DNA from: Chara braunii
Taxonomy: Eukaryota; Streptophyta; Charophyceae; Charales; Characeae
Length of the DNA: 38,468 nucleotides
NCBI GenBank assembly: GCA_003427395.1
Contig: BFEA01000332.1
Coordinates: forward strand, 805,638-844,105
Reading direction: 5' to 3'
The notes under the pieces were generated by a model. It ran no database searches, was not told the DNA's origin, and saw nothing but the letters and a program-made list of their open reading frames with translations. Positions within the stretch are counted from its first letter, which is position 1; each line of letters starts with the position of its first letter. Shown piece by piece: positions 1 through 10,908 of the stretch. A program made the position numbers and the translations under genes.

Positions 1-35
<35 letters not shown>

Positions 36-60
36 TTCACACACAGACACACACGCGCGC
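1..60. repeat. (AC)n microsatellite at window edge
   Basis: An uninterrupted (AC)n run of 33 bases continues as an impure AC/CGCG tract to base 60. It is cut by the window edge, so its full length is unknown. Confidence 0.95.
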
Positions 61-120
61 GGTGGCGAAGGTGTGACAGCGGGCAGGTGCAAGTGGCGGT
101 GTATATTTCCATGTTGTAGC

Positions 121-177
121 ACACACACACACACACACACACTATCAATCAATCAATCGATCAATCAATCAATCAAA
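121..177. repeat. (AC)n followed by (ATCA)n microsatellite
   Basis: An (AC)11 run at 121-142 is followed directly by about eight ATCA units (144-177), one interrupted as ATCG. The same pairing of a dinucleotide run with a TGAT/ATCA tetranucleotide run recurs in opposite orientation at 1066-1178 and again near 18222-18296. Confidence 0.9.
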
Positions 178-185
178 CCATTTTT

Positions 186-1060
186 TTGTTGATTTGCTTT
201 AAATTTTTGTATTTTATTTTTTTTAAACACCTAATTCCCCTACAAAAAACCGAAAATCATTTCTAAAAAAAATACAGCACAACTCAGGGACCATACCCTC
301 ATGATAAAAAATGCCAAAAAACAATTTCTTCTTTTCCTTTTATTTTTTCAAAAATATTTTGTTTAAATCGAATTTCATTTTTTATTTTTTTAAAATCTTA
401 AACGAAGTCGGATTCCAAAATAAAAACCATAGGATTATAAGGTTTTCCAAGCCCTACACCCCTCTCTCTCTCTATATATATATAATGTATTTTTAGTTTT
501 TTTTTTCTTTTTTGAAAAACCAGGCCGCAGACTGGGCCTCATCGGTCGTGGCTGCGGCCGACTTTTTCGGCCGCACCGGCCGAATTGCCCGCGGCGTAGG
601 CCGCGGGTGTCACATGGATGAGCTCTATTTCCTTTCATTCATTTTGCGAACCAATCCAAAAGAATTTGAGTTTGATTCAATCAAGACGATAATCATCATT
701 CATGGAGTGAGTGGTGACCATGCATTCGCATAGTCTCAGCGAACTTAGCGGTTTTGAAAAACCCTACCCCCGTATAATTTGCATTTAAAAAATATATATT
801 TTTATGATTTTTAAAAAATAAAAAACAAAAAAATGAAGTATTAAAATTAAAAGAAACATAATAAAAAAGGGAACTTGTTTTTTTATTATTTTTTGGGATT
901 GCTGGTGGGATAATCATGGTGCACATGATTCTTTCATTCTTTTTTGTTCCCTACATACGCAAATATAAGACCAAAAAAATATATATATATATATAATGAA
1001 ATAAGAAACAAAGCCGTTTTCTTTTTTTTTTCAGTGTTTTTTTTTCGTTTTTGATAGACA
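186..1060. other. AT-rich noncoding stretch
   Basis: Long A/T homopolymer stretches and short TA-repeats (472-484, 979-995) dominate. The only GC-rich island is at about 522-612, rich in GGCC and GCGG. Open frames here are short and low-complexity, and I see no gene. Confidence 0.7.
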
Positions 1061-1065
1061 CAAGC

Positions 1066-1178
1066 TGATTGATTGATTGATTGGTTGATTGATTGATTAA
1101 CTGTGGTTGGTTGGTTGGTTGATTGATTGATTGATTAGGGGGGGGGAAAAAATTAACTCGCTAGTTTGTGTGTGTGTA
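1066..1178. repeat. (TGAT)n, (GGTT)n and (GT)n cluster
   Basis: TGAT units at 1066-1098 and 1119-1136 flank a short GGTT run. They are followed by a G9 run (1138-1146) and a (GT)n run (1166-1178). The order mirrors, in reverse complement, the AC/ATCA cluster at the left edge of the window. Confidence 0.85.
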
Positions 1179-1179
1179 T

Positions 1180-4056
1180 GTATAGTGAGATGAGTCCACC
1201 CCATCATGAGACAGGGCAAGCCGAGTTCAAAAAGTGACAGATTACGATAAATGCACAGCAATAGGACAAACCCTGGTTCCTACGAACACCAGACATAAGT
1301 CCAACAAACCACGTCGTGACCACTCCATGCCCCAAAACCAATTATGTCATTTTCAATTTAATGCACCGTGTAGCCGAATTTTGAGAAAGCCTCGACAGTG
1401 GGGAGAAGAACAATCAAGAAATGGGGAGAAGAAACGGGGAAAAGGAGAGAAGAAGGGGAGAAAAAGAGAGGAGAGAAGAGCCCAGGGAGATGGATAGAAT
1501 CACGAAATTCCATTCACAGTGTTGTGCGACATGGATGATCGAAGAAGTAAATGGTTATGAAAGGGAGTCAAGTTGACGAGGGACGTAGCAAAGGAACTTG
1601 CAGAGATCCCGAGTACCGAAAGCTAACCAAAAACAAGTTACAAACAGACAAGAAAATTTATAGGAATTATATTTCAAATCGAGTACAAGAAAAACGGGGA
1701 TTCACATATTGATGAGCAGGGAGAGTTCACAAATTAAGTAGCCAACAAGGATGACTGCGACGTGAAAGGGAACTACTCAAAGTTCTGCTTAACAATTCTC
1801 AACGTCGTAACCAATCATAATCCGAGATAAAAAAACAGCAGACTACTCATCCTTAGAATGAACCGAACCCTGTGATGAGCACTTCGTTTATCCAGACCTC
1901 CATCTCAAAACAAAATAAATGAAAGCTCAATCCTATCCTATGTCACCCGTCACCTGCTAATCCATGCCCGAAGCAGATAGCATCATAAGACCAAAAAAGG
2001 ACCGAGCCACGAGACGATGGTAAATCGATTGATGGAAAGGATGATCAAACGATTACTGAAAGGCCCCAAGATCTACCGCTACATCCTCACTGAGTAGAAA
2101 GAAAGCAACTCGAATTTACTGAAAATCACGATTGTACTAATGAGGGCGGGGATCCAACGAGTTCAAGTTCCAATAGGTCATGTCAAAAAATGGTTATCAA
2201 TACGAGCCAACTGATTGGACCAGAACTAGTTAGGAATGCATACTGCGAATCAAGAGCTCATTAACCCTAGGGGGGGTGGGTTGAATAAATTGTAACTCTA
2301 TCAAGCCTATCATCCCAGAATACCATCATAGTGAGGAAGAACGCCAGCATGATAACTATGATGGCAAACACCATCACTAAGAGTAAGGAGCGCTGGTAGG
2401 CGAGCTCAGAGGAATCTGCCAGGAAGCATTGCTGAACGGGAAGGGGGGAGGGAGGAAAGCAAGCGTTACGTGTTAGAAGCAGGAGGGCGAGAAAGGAAGA
2501 AAGCATCGTGGCAGAGAGGATAGCGAAAAGAGTCGAGGAAGGCCTACGAAGGGAGCCCATGCAGTGCCGTTCACTAAGCTGGACACCTTCCACGTGGAAG
2601 GAAGGAAGCAGAAGAATTCAGAAAAAGGGGGGGAAAGGGGCAGCAGCAAGATTGACGGTGGTCAAAGGAGTCAAGGAATTCGAAAAACGCCAAAGTAGCT
2701 AGTAGCATGCTGAAGATTGTGAGAACTCCTTAGAAGAAGGACGACAAATCCATGGCCAGCTTGACGACGAAAGACCATCTACTGGAGGCGCGAGTTCGCC
2801 AGCAACTCCTACGTCAGACATGCACGCAAAAGCACTTAGCAAATGAAGAATCATCACGTTAGACATCCATCTCAAGTGGGTGGGAGAAACATGTGTATAT
2901 CCTTAAGTGGGGGTTGGGGGGAAAAGGGGAGGGGGGAACAAGAAAAATAGATAGAAAAAGACAGAAAGAGAGAAAGCAAGCAAGGAAAGGAACTCCCAAA
3001 TCGGCCAAGCGACCCTGACGTATCGACGAAACCAGAGAAAAGGGGGATGGCAGAACAATCCCTAAAGCTTTTTCGCCAGTGTCTGCCAAACTGGCTCATC
3101 AGGGGAAAATATTACCCCTCGGATATCGTTCCGAGATGGGAGGAGTATGGTAAAGAGAATTTAGACGAGCAGAGCAGAGAGAAGTAACCAGTGGGAATGG
3201 AAATGGACGAGCACGGGGAGGTGGACGGGGGGAGGGTGGAGGGGGAAAAAGATTTCGAGGGTCATTGAGGAGTATAGCGAAGGGGTTTAGATAAGAAGCA
3301 TTCATGAAGAGGGGAGGTGGATGAGCGAGGGGAGGTGGACGGGGGGAGGCCGGAGGGGCAAAGGGATTCGAGGGGCATTACCACCGCTGTGCGGGAGGAA
3401 GAAGCCGCAGACGTGGTGATTCCAGGAAGAGGAGACAGAGGAAGTCGACGATCCAAGTGCGAACGTGCTATGTAATCCAGGACCAACCGTCCACGAGGTT
3501 GTCGATACACAGTCGCTGGGAACCGCACAGCGCTACGAGGTGATAAACAATTAGCGCAAGAAACCGTATGATGTCGTACGAGGACGATACGAATAGCAAC
3601 GCCGAATTCAATGATGAAACGGGGCAGCTAGTCGCATACATCCCCGGACACCATGAGAGAGGGTAAGCCTACCGGGGGGGCTACATAAATAGTCCGTGAA
3701 CCAGTAGGAAACAACGCGCCAGTTGAATAATGCAAAAAGACCGCCAAGGGTCGTGGAACGAAAAGGAGGGAGGGGTAGAGCAGAAGGGTCCGCCAAATTC
3801 TTTTTGGGATAAGGGTGGGGGGACAAAGGTGTTTTCAGTATACACTCAATTGGCGAACACAAGCCTCAAAAATACCAAAAATTGATACTCAAAGTTTCGT
3901 TGAGAACACCCAAACGGGGGAGAGGCCAGGTGGGAGGGGTAAATTTTTTTTTTTACTTTTGGTACCGGGAAGGATACCAGTCTAATTCTCCGAAGGGGCA
4001 TATAAGGTAGAAAACTATATAGGGGTAGACCAGTGACCCTTGGAAAAAGTAAGTAT
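1180..4056. other. purine-biased noncoding region, no gene recognised
   Basis: The plus strand is markedly purine-rich, with many GAAG, GGGGAG and AAGGA words. Open frames are short and resemble nothing I know. The longest minus frame (2267-2593, 108 codons) has two hydrophobic stretches, but composition alone could produce these. A diverged direct duplication lies at about 3207-3380. Old, unrecognisable transposon DNA is the likeliest content. Confidence 0.55.
3207..3380. repeat. imperfect direct duplication, G/A-rich
   Basis: A block of about 60-65 bp around GACGAGC..GGGGAGGTGGACGGGGGGAGG..GAGGG..CATT appears twice, starting near 3207 and near 3319, with several substitutions. The spacing is about 112 bp. 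It does not extend into a coding frame. Confidence 0.6.
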
Positions 4057-4080
4057 GGGTGTGTGTGTGTGTGTGTGTGT

Positions 4081-4143
<63 letters not shown>

Positions 4144-4145
4144 TG
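4057..4145. repeat. (TG)n microsatellite, about 90 bp
   Basis: A nearly pure GT/TG dinucleotide run with one GAGT interruption near 4085 and another at the right end. On the minus strand it reads (CA)n and lies directly downstream of the hammerhead-like motif at 4189-4230, with about 40 bp between them. Confidence 0.97.
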
Positions 4146-4188
4146 TTATCATATTCGCTATACACTAAAAAAAAGCATGACTGTACCA

Positions 4189-4230
4189 GACTGTTTCACC
4201 GACTCATCAGGAGGTTGAACCCCGACAGTC
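4189..4230 (-). ncRNA. hammerhead ribozyme-like motif, type III topology
   Basis: Read on the minus strand from 4230 to 4189, the segment has every invariant hammerhead core base: CUGAUGA, GAAA, and a GUC cleavage triplet. Stem III is six perfect pairs (GACUGU with ACAGUC), including the required A-U pair next to the cleavage site. Stem I is five pairs, one a G-U wobble, with a three-base loop. Stem II is only six bases (GUCGGU) and can form little more than wobble pairs, so activity may be low. Natural hammerheads occur in plant retrozymes and in Penelope-like elements, the latter often near (CA)n. The neighbouring (CA)n on this strand fits the second context. A relative lies at 18023-18095. 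The match could be chance or a decayed copy. Confidence 0.5.
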
Positions 4231-4287
4231 TGCCCAGGATGCATTTGACTGATGGATAAGGACTCGCCACATTGCCCAGAGTTAGGG

Positions 4288-4291
4288 ATAC
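4288..4291. repeat. candidate target site duplication (ATAC), left copy
   Basis: ATAC immediately outside the left LTR matches ATAC at 17974-17977 immediately outside the right LTR. Four bases is short for Ty3/gypsy (usually five), so it is supporting evidence only. Confidence 0.5.
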
Positions 4292-5641
4292 GGTGACGCC
4301 CAACCTCACGCCCAGCGCGACTTCCTGATCGGAGTGGAGTGTGGGCCGGGAAGTGCAAAATGGGGTGTGCCAAGGATTTATGGGGAAAGTGGGGGAGTCT
4401 TAAGGGCATGAACGCAATTAGGCGAGTGTGCGCAAGGGACTCACGGTCCAATGGGGCCGGGGCACTATGGGCGACGGTTTACGGGGAACTCCCTCCGCGG
4501 TGGAGGCGGTCCCGAAAAGTTAGGCCGTCGGGGGCCGCCAAGTGGCGCAGGTCGCCGCGTGCCTGGGTTGGGCCTTCGGAAGTCCNGAGTTCTCTGTTCG
4601 CCGCTACGTCGACAATTCACACAAAACGTGTTGGGCCAATATGGGGCGATGGCCGGCCACGGGACGACACTGAGTTGATGGTACGNGAGAAAAANACGGA
4701 AAGGAGGGAAACTGGTGNTGATGACAACAAATCCCGGGTGGGTGAAGTAGTAGGTGTGGTCGGGGGAAGGGAAATCAGAGCACCGAGGGTCGCTAGAGGT
4801 GGCGCAGTGGAATTCCCGCGGACATAGTCGATTCTCCGTGTGACAGGGGTATCGCGTCCTTATGAGCTCGTTTATCAGAGGGGTGAAATAGTCCGGGTCA
4901 TAGGATGAGTCCGAACTCCAAGATCGCGTCATGGTATCATTGTTGATGGGACAGCTCGGTCGGGATATCGTCACCGCGCACAAGCACGTGCAGGGCAGGC
5001 AGCCTCAGTGGCGCCTCAACGTGCTTGTACGGGATGACGGTCCCGCCGCGGATCTTTTTGGGTGAGCGAGCGAATCTTTTTGGATGAGCGAGTCGACGCA
5101 CGGGAATGTGTGTAAGGGCGCGACTCAGATCGCGTTGACACGTGTTCTCGCGCAGCGTTCGCGGGGCCATACTTCGGAAGTTTCGATCATGCCAGTGCAA
5201 CCATAGCACAACCCACATCGTGAGATAAGCAAAAACGAGAACAAAAATCGTTATCGGGGCCAAAATCCTATCCCATCTATAGCTGCATCAGGCGTGAGCA
5301 AAGATTCGACACAAACAAAAAGCAAGGACGGGGGATTCTCAGCAAAAAGATAGACAAGCAGGCATAACGTCCACGCATCCATACATTCGATAATCATACA
5401 TATAATGCAAGCGGGACGGACATAGCAAGGACAAGTGTGAGCAAAAACCCAAGCTCAGAAAGCCGAAACGAAAGATAAGAACGGGCAAACAGCCCGGAGG
5501 CGCAATCAAAATGTATGTACACAGATGAAGAGGGGGAAGAGACAAAGAAACAGCAAATCCACGTCCATCGACCTCAACTCTCTCCTTCTCTCTCTCTCTC
5601 CGATGCGGACAGTCCGTCGTCACGCACCAACCCACGAAGTT

Positions 5642-5827
5642 GTCACCCCGCTTAGTCCTCCCGCACCCGTCGGATTCGCCCGTGCCCACAGTCCGTCGTG
5701 GCCCACGTCAATCCCGCGCGTTCGGCACCAGCCCGTCACCCCGCTTAGTCCTCCCGCACCCGTTGGATTCGCCCGTGCCCACAGTCCGTCGTGGCCCACG
5801 TCAATCCCGCGTGTTCAGCACCAGCCC
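5642..5827. repeat. 93-bp tandem duplication inside left LTR
   Basis: Two head-to-tail 93-bp units (5642-5734 and 5735-5827) differ at a few positions. The unit is C-rich and repeats GTCACCCCGCTTAGTCC. The same duplication is present in the other LTR, so it predates insertion of this copy. Confidence 0.9.
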
Positions 5828-6642
5828 ATCGGGGCGCCCAACTCCTACTCTACTCACCTCTTACTTCGCTCGTGTGCCGACCCTTCCTGATCGCGCAACC
5901 CCGAGCTTCCAACAACGGGTTAAGAGAGTTGACTAATCGCGCAGCAGAAATTTATAGCGTGCATGCATGCGCGGAGAACACGGAATTACCAGGACTTAGA
6001 GTGAAGATTAGAGAGGGAGCGCCTGTGTTCTGTATGATCGAGCCGCGGCGTGGGGGAGGTAACCCTTCTCCACGCATTGATCCGAGCATGCAAACCACGG
6101 CCTACGAAAATTTCAGCAAAAGAAAGAGGGGGAGGGCGGGAGAGACGAAGTGCAAGAAGAGAGATACAGTTACAATGGCGCCCGCCCAAAATTACAGTTA
6201 CACACACGATTAAGGGCGCCCACTAATCAGAGTATCGTTACAGTCGCATGAAGAAGCACGTAGACAAAAGGCGCCGCGCGGCAGGAAAAGTCCTAATTAC
6301 CGAATTCCTAAATTCCTATCTAATGCGAAAAAGCAAAAAGCACAAATTCCAGAAGAAAAATCCGAAATTCCGAGAGCCATCGGGGGGGGGCTCGACAAAA
6401 TTCGAAAAAGACCCAAAGGAAAAATTCAAAAGAACGAACCAATTTCCCGCGCGATGTCCGCGCCCAAAAGATCGAAACCGAAACGAAAGAAACGACGTCA
6501 ACATTTATTAATGGCGCGCGCGGTGGCGCGCCAGACATCCATCCGACCAATCACTCAACCGGCCGTCCCCGGACACACCCAACTCCGAACCCAGTCATTC
6601 GACAAGAAGTGACGAAAAAGACGAAAAAGCAGGGGTACTGAT

Positions 6643-6917
6643 CTAGGCTACCAGAGTGGCCCGGGGTCACTTGCCCGGCCGGGCCAAAACAATAAAAATA
6701 AAAAATTATTTTTGAAATTTATTTTTTATTTTAAATTTGGTGAAGAGTTTCGATGTAACCCTGAGGCAAAAGTTGTTCAGTTCGTTTTAATGCATAACAT
6801 AGTTTGTTTTTGGATTTCTTGGAAGTTTTTTTTTTTTTTTTTTTTTTTGCTGGGACCTTCTTTGGTCCTTGCACGGGCTGGCCACCCGGGACCCGGGCGG
6901 CCCGACTGGTAGCCTAG
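6643..6917. mobile_element. 275-bp MITE nested in the left LTR (hAT-like)
   Basis: Perfect 12-bp terminal inverted repeats (CTAGGCTACCAG at 6643-6654 and its reverse complement at 6906-6917) are flanked by an 8-bp duplication GTACTGAT (6635-6642 and 6918-6925). The other LTR has the uninterrupted site with one GTACTGAT at 17855-17862, so the empty site is directly visible. The interior is AT-rich with a T22 run and GC-rich subterminal blocks, and has no coding capacity. An 8-bp duplication is typical of hAT elements. The terminal bases do not clearly match the hAT consensus, so the superfamily is tentative. Confidence 0.9.
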
Positions 6918-7036
6918 GTACTGATGCAATTTTCCACCGATCCCGATTTCCCGTAATTGGCCCAATCTTCCCAGCTTAGAACCCCTCGTTGCAACTGCGC
7001 AGAAAATCGCGCGTTTACGGAAAGTGGTTCGTCACA

Positions 7037-7759
7037 TATGTGACGCCCAGGGGGTTCCAGTATTAGCAAGCTCCTGCTTGCTTGTTGACACATGTCGATT
7101 TCTCTAATCGATCGACACGCGGAGCAATTCTCTGTATTCCACTTACCGTTCGATTGCGTGTGGACGTCATCCAACGTGGCAACTCAACTCTTCTATTAGT
7201 TCCTCAGATTGGGCTCTTGGACGATTCAAGAACGGGATCTTTCTCGTGTCATCGCCGCGACATGCGTCCATTACCGCTGCATCAGTAATTAACCGGAAGG
7301 GGGAAGGGGAGGCGATACGCATATGAGGGAGGGCGGGGCGGCTCCATCGCAAGCTCGGGTATGAAGCGCCCGATCGCAGTGAGGTCATATGAAAGTTCTT
7401 GAAAACGGACAATGAGATGGAAGCGGGGGAACCTCTGGCCGCTGCGGGGAAGGGAAGCGAGGTAGTCTGGGTAAAGGGATACGAGGGTTCGGAGGACGTC
7501 TGTGTGGAACCGATCATGGTTCTCGCATGCGGGGAAGATCCCCGTAACGATGCAATAAACCTCTATATGGTTACGGCCTCGCCACGCGGCGCTAAGGAGC
7601 AGAACGTGGAGGGAGTATTCGGGGACAGCACACCGAACGGAGGGGTGGGGGTGGACAATCAGTTCTAGGCGGGCGGAGTAGAAATGTCGGAAGGTGGTGA
7701 TGGGGAAGGGATTACGAGGGTAGACGACGCGATGAAAATACTGATTGAAAGAGAGATAG
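7037..7759 (-). other. gypsy 3' untranslated internal region
   Basis: Lies between the end of ORF3 and the 3' LTR on the element strand. A minus frame stays open over 7282-8151 (289 codons), but its first part overlaps ORF3 in another frame and it resembles nothing known. A purine-rich tract next to the LTR, expected as the plus-strand primer, is not obvious. Confidence 0.6.
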
Positions 7760-9409
7760 CTAAGGAGATGGTGGTATATGGATCGGGGACGAAGGGCTAA
7801 GCCCCTCATTGACACGTTGACGAATTGGGGGACGGGCGGAGGCGGAGGGGGACGTGGATCGGGATCGGGATCGGCGCCTTGTCGTCGCGGTTCCCGAGGT
7901 CGTGGCAGCAAGGTCCCCATGTTCCGGCTTGGGCGGCTCGAGATCCTTGAAAGGATCGTTCGGTGCGGGATCGATCGCCAGCCGCTTTCCTTCCGCGATC
8001 TCTTTTTTGCGCTGTGCAGCAGCCTCCGGGTTCTCCTCTCGCCGATCCGGTCCTGGCACCCACTCGAGCTCATCGTGCATTGGCCCCTGGTCGTCCCCGC
8101 TTTCCACTTCTTCGTCGTCTTCCTCCTCCTCCTCACTTTGCTCGCCCTCACTTTACTCGCTATAGGCCTTTTCCTCTTCCTCCGAAGTCTCCTCCTCTGC
8201 GTCTTCTTCTTCTTCTTCTTCTTCTTCAGCTTCCGCCGACTCTTCTTCTGCTTCGCGTTCTTCTTCCTCGTCCTCGGCCAATCGCGTCGCTGCTTCCCCG
8301 GCCTCTCTCCTCAATTCTCCTTCCGATTCCTCTTCGGCCTCCTCTTCTGCTCTCAGTGCCGCCCACTCGAAAGCCGTTGGTTGCCGAAAGAAGCAGGGAT
8401 TAGTCAGGCTGTGGGCGTCCAGGTACTCGCTACCGGAGGGAAAACGGCCGTCCGCCCAGCGCTCCTCGATACAAGCCGACCACTGGAGGCTCGGGGCGAG
8501 AGTTCTTGAGAGGGTATGTGGCACGGGTTCTTCGTCGCTCTGAGAGACGATGTCGAGAGGGAGTTCGTCGGCCAATCGCGTGATCACGATCGTAAGTTCT
8601 CGCACGATCTGTGATCGGTTTCCCCGATCCACTGCTCCAAAGACGAATCCCAAAAGATCTCCCGCCACGTTGGTCCTCCACGCCTGAATGACGAGCAACT
8701 CCACAATCTCCAATGCGGGCCTCTGATCACCTTCCCGCGTCCAGTTCAGATCCACTCGTAGCAGGCAAAACGAGAGCTCGACAAATTCTGCACGCCACAG
8801 CCTCCAACGGTTCGGATCAATGATGGGTACTGTCAGTGGCTCCAGACAGAAGGAGAGACGAGGGTAGTGAGAGGACTGCCAGAAGACGGGGAAGAGAGAG
8901 GGAGGAGAGAACGTCGAGATCGGCGCGCGGCTCATCTGCACGGCTGGACCAAGTTCTGGGAGGACGACAGCTGGCTCGCGTAGCGTCGTGCGCAGCGAGT
9001 TGACTTCGATGCCATCGACAGGGTAGCACTCGTCACCGTGCCTTGTGAGCCGTCGATCCCAATCAGTGGCCAGATCGCGACCCCACCGGTACAAGGTGCT
9101 TTTGATGGCGGCTTGCCGCGCCGGATCGAAGGTGGTGATGTCGCCGCTGAAGACCACCACGGTAGACACGTGGCTGGTTCCCGGGGCTGCTCGCCGTTGG
9201 AACCCCGTTGCCTCGGCCAGCACCACTACCTAGGGATTGCTCGTGAATCGGAACTCTGTCGTGTCGTATACACCCGCAATGCAGAAGAACTGCGCAAGGC
9301 GCAAGAAGTCGGGGCTGATCCGTGGATGATGCACTTGGCGGATGGCTGAGATCTCTCCCCGTGGCATCATCAACTGATCACTGAAAGCTCGCTCGATGGC
9401 GAAACTCAT
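7760..9409 (-). pseudogene. third ORF of gypsy element, acidic/RS protein
   Basis: A frame of about 550 codons begins with ATG at 9409-9407, overlapping the pol stop as ATGA, which suggests stop-start coupled translation. It is interrupted by TAG at 9232-9230 (after 59 codons) and TAA at 8155-8153. The part before 8155 ends in about 65 strongly Glu-rich residues, seen on the plus strand as CTT/TCC triplet runs. After the second stop the frame continues with Asp/Glu, then an Arg/Ser-rich segment and a Pro/Ser tail to 7760. I see no signal peptide or membrane anchor, so despite its env-like position it is not an obvious envelope. Function unknown. Chaperone, nucleic-acid-binding or regulatory roles are only possibilities. 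Confidence 0.6.
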
Positions 9410-10908
9410 GGCGATGGCGGGGGTGACGGGGTGGCAGAGAGGGAGCAGGAAAGAGAGGGAGATGGCGGAGAGTCAGAGCCGCCGTCGTCGGCTTCCTCAA
9501 AGAGAGAGATCGAGGGAGAAGGAGACGGAGCAGAGGGGAGGAGGCGAAGATAGGATACGTGGCATGTGATCGGACGAGCCGATCGACTGCCAGAGACTTC
9601 AGGAGCGAGACGCACGGTGTCCACGCCGTTGGGTCCAAGCTCGATCACGCGATACTGCCCGAAGAATCGTGGCGCTAGCTTACCCTGGCGAGCACATTTC
9701 CTCACCTGCACCACGTCCCCCAATTTGTACTGGGGCCATGGACCCGCATTCCCATTTCGGGCCTCGTAGCTCCGGACCTGTCGACCCTGGGCTAGTTCGG
9801 TCATTTTCTGTCGCTTTCGGGCTAGCCTGGGCAACGACCGTTCCATTAACTCTAGGTGTCGTTTGGCCTTGTCCTAAGTCGTGGCCCTGGTGGGCCGTCG
9901 GTTCAATTTAGACTCATCCGGAAGGCTTGGTATCGAAATGCAAGCGACACTATTGGTCCTTAATTGGAAGGGGCTCAGCCCCGTCGATTCGTGGGGCATT
10001 CCGCGATGGACCGCCAGGATGTGATCGACGATATCGGGCCAGGGTCTCGGATCCCGTACCGCGATGTTTCGTCGCAACGATGTCTTTATCATCCGGTTAG
10101 CATTTTCGACCAGCCCATTGGATTGTGACATATGGGGTGCAGTGTTACGTATGGCGACGCCATGCAGGACCAGCTTCCTTAACACTTCTCCCCTGAATTC
10201 AGCCCCGTTGTTCGTCAGGATTTCTTCCGTATCCTGATGCATCCCGAGGAAACGGTTGACATACCGTGCGATTTCCGTGGCTTGCCGCATGCGACAAGGA
10301 TACGCTTCGATCCATTTCGAGAAATGGTCGACAAATACCAATAGGACTGAATATTCGCAACTATTAGGGCCAGAGGACACCACTATGCCGGTAGTGTCCA
10401 TGCTGACTCTTTGAAATGGCCGTTCAACAACCGTGGGCACTATCGATCTTGGTGGCTGAATCGGCGCCTTGTCAGCGGCGCAGACTTGACAGTTGGCGAC
10501 AATGTATTTCACATCGTCGCGGATATTGGTCCAATACCACTCATTTTTGTCGATAGTGGGCTCCGTGATTCGTACGGCAAAATGGGCCGCAGTTTCCTCG
10601 TGGGCAGACTTAACCCAGTCGTACTGCATGAACGGATGCGGCACTACCATCCAAATCTCACTGCCGCCCGTTTTCCGTTTTTCTAATCTACCCTCTATCC
10701 ATCGATAATCCCGAGCCCTTTCGTTGGCCCTCCTCCGATCTTCCTTGGTGAAATCCTGGAGGGGGTTACCTACTAGGGTGGCAATTAAGGCAATATCCGT
10801 CCATACTTCGGCCCTTCTAAACTTCCGGGTGTTTTCCAATCCTTCTGACGTGGCATCCAAAAAGCGAGCCTCGGTCGGAATCTTGTCGGTCCGGCACAAG
10901 GGGCACAA
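9406..10908 (-). pseudogene. gypsy integrase (zinc finger, DDE core, C-terminal domain)
   Basis: Integrase inserts the cDNA into the host genome. In the 344-codon part starting at 10908, the HHCC finger is intact (H103, H109, C140, C143). The catalytic core has D171 and E268, but the second Asp is Asn (N233, in LTNNG where LTDNG is usual). The N-to-E spacing of 35 is canonical. A TAG stop at 9876-9874 separates the core from the C-terminal part (9846-9406), which holds a GPY/F-like segment (FFGQYRVIEL) and a Ser/Pro-rich tail. The same frame continues upstream through the PHD-like finger. The frame ends in TGA at 9408-9406, overlapping the ORF3 ATG. The Asn alone would be expected to abolish strand transfer. 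Confidence 0.9.

Larger units (their letters stand above)
4292..7036 (-). repeat. 3' LTR of the gypsy element (left copy)
   Basis: Aligns along its whole length with 15521-17973 at a constant offset of 11220, dropping to 10937 after the MITE at 6643-6917. I count about 36 differences, very unevenly spread: eight in the first 160 bp, one between about 4452 and 6136, and the rest in the last 630 aligned bases. Open frames inside are not supported as genes. N calls at 4586, 4686, 4695 and 4718 sit at exactly corresponding places in the other LTR. Confidence 0.9.

Noticed and set aside
4339-4983. Open frames on both strands inside the LTRs (also 15559-16203)
   Set aside because: They lie in LTR sequence, have no recognisable domain, and are duplicated only because the LTR is.
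4937-5263. Minus frame in the LTR with a hydrophobic N-terminus
   Set aside because: Short, no family resemblance, and the hydrophobic run could be chance. A loose likeness to the frame at 2267-2593 is not convincing.
7282-8151. 289-codon minus frame overlapping ORF3
   Set aside because: It starts at GTG inside the Glu-rich coding region of ORF3 in another frame and has no known domain. Most likely a shadow frame.
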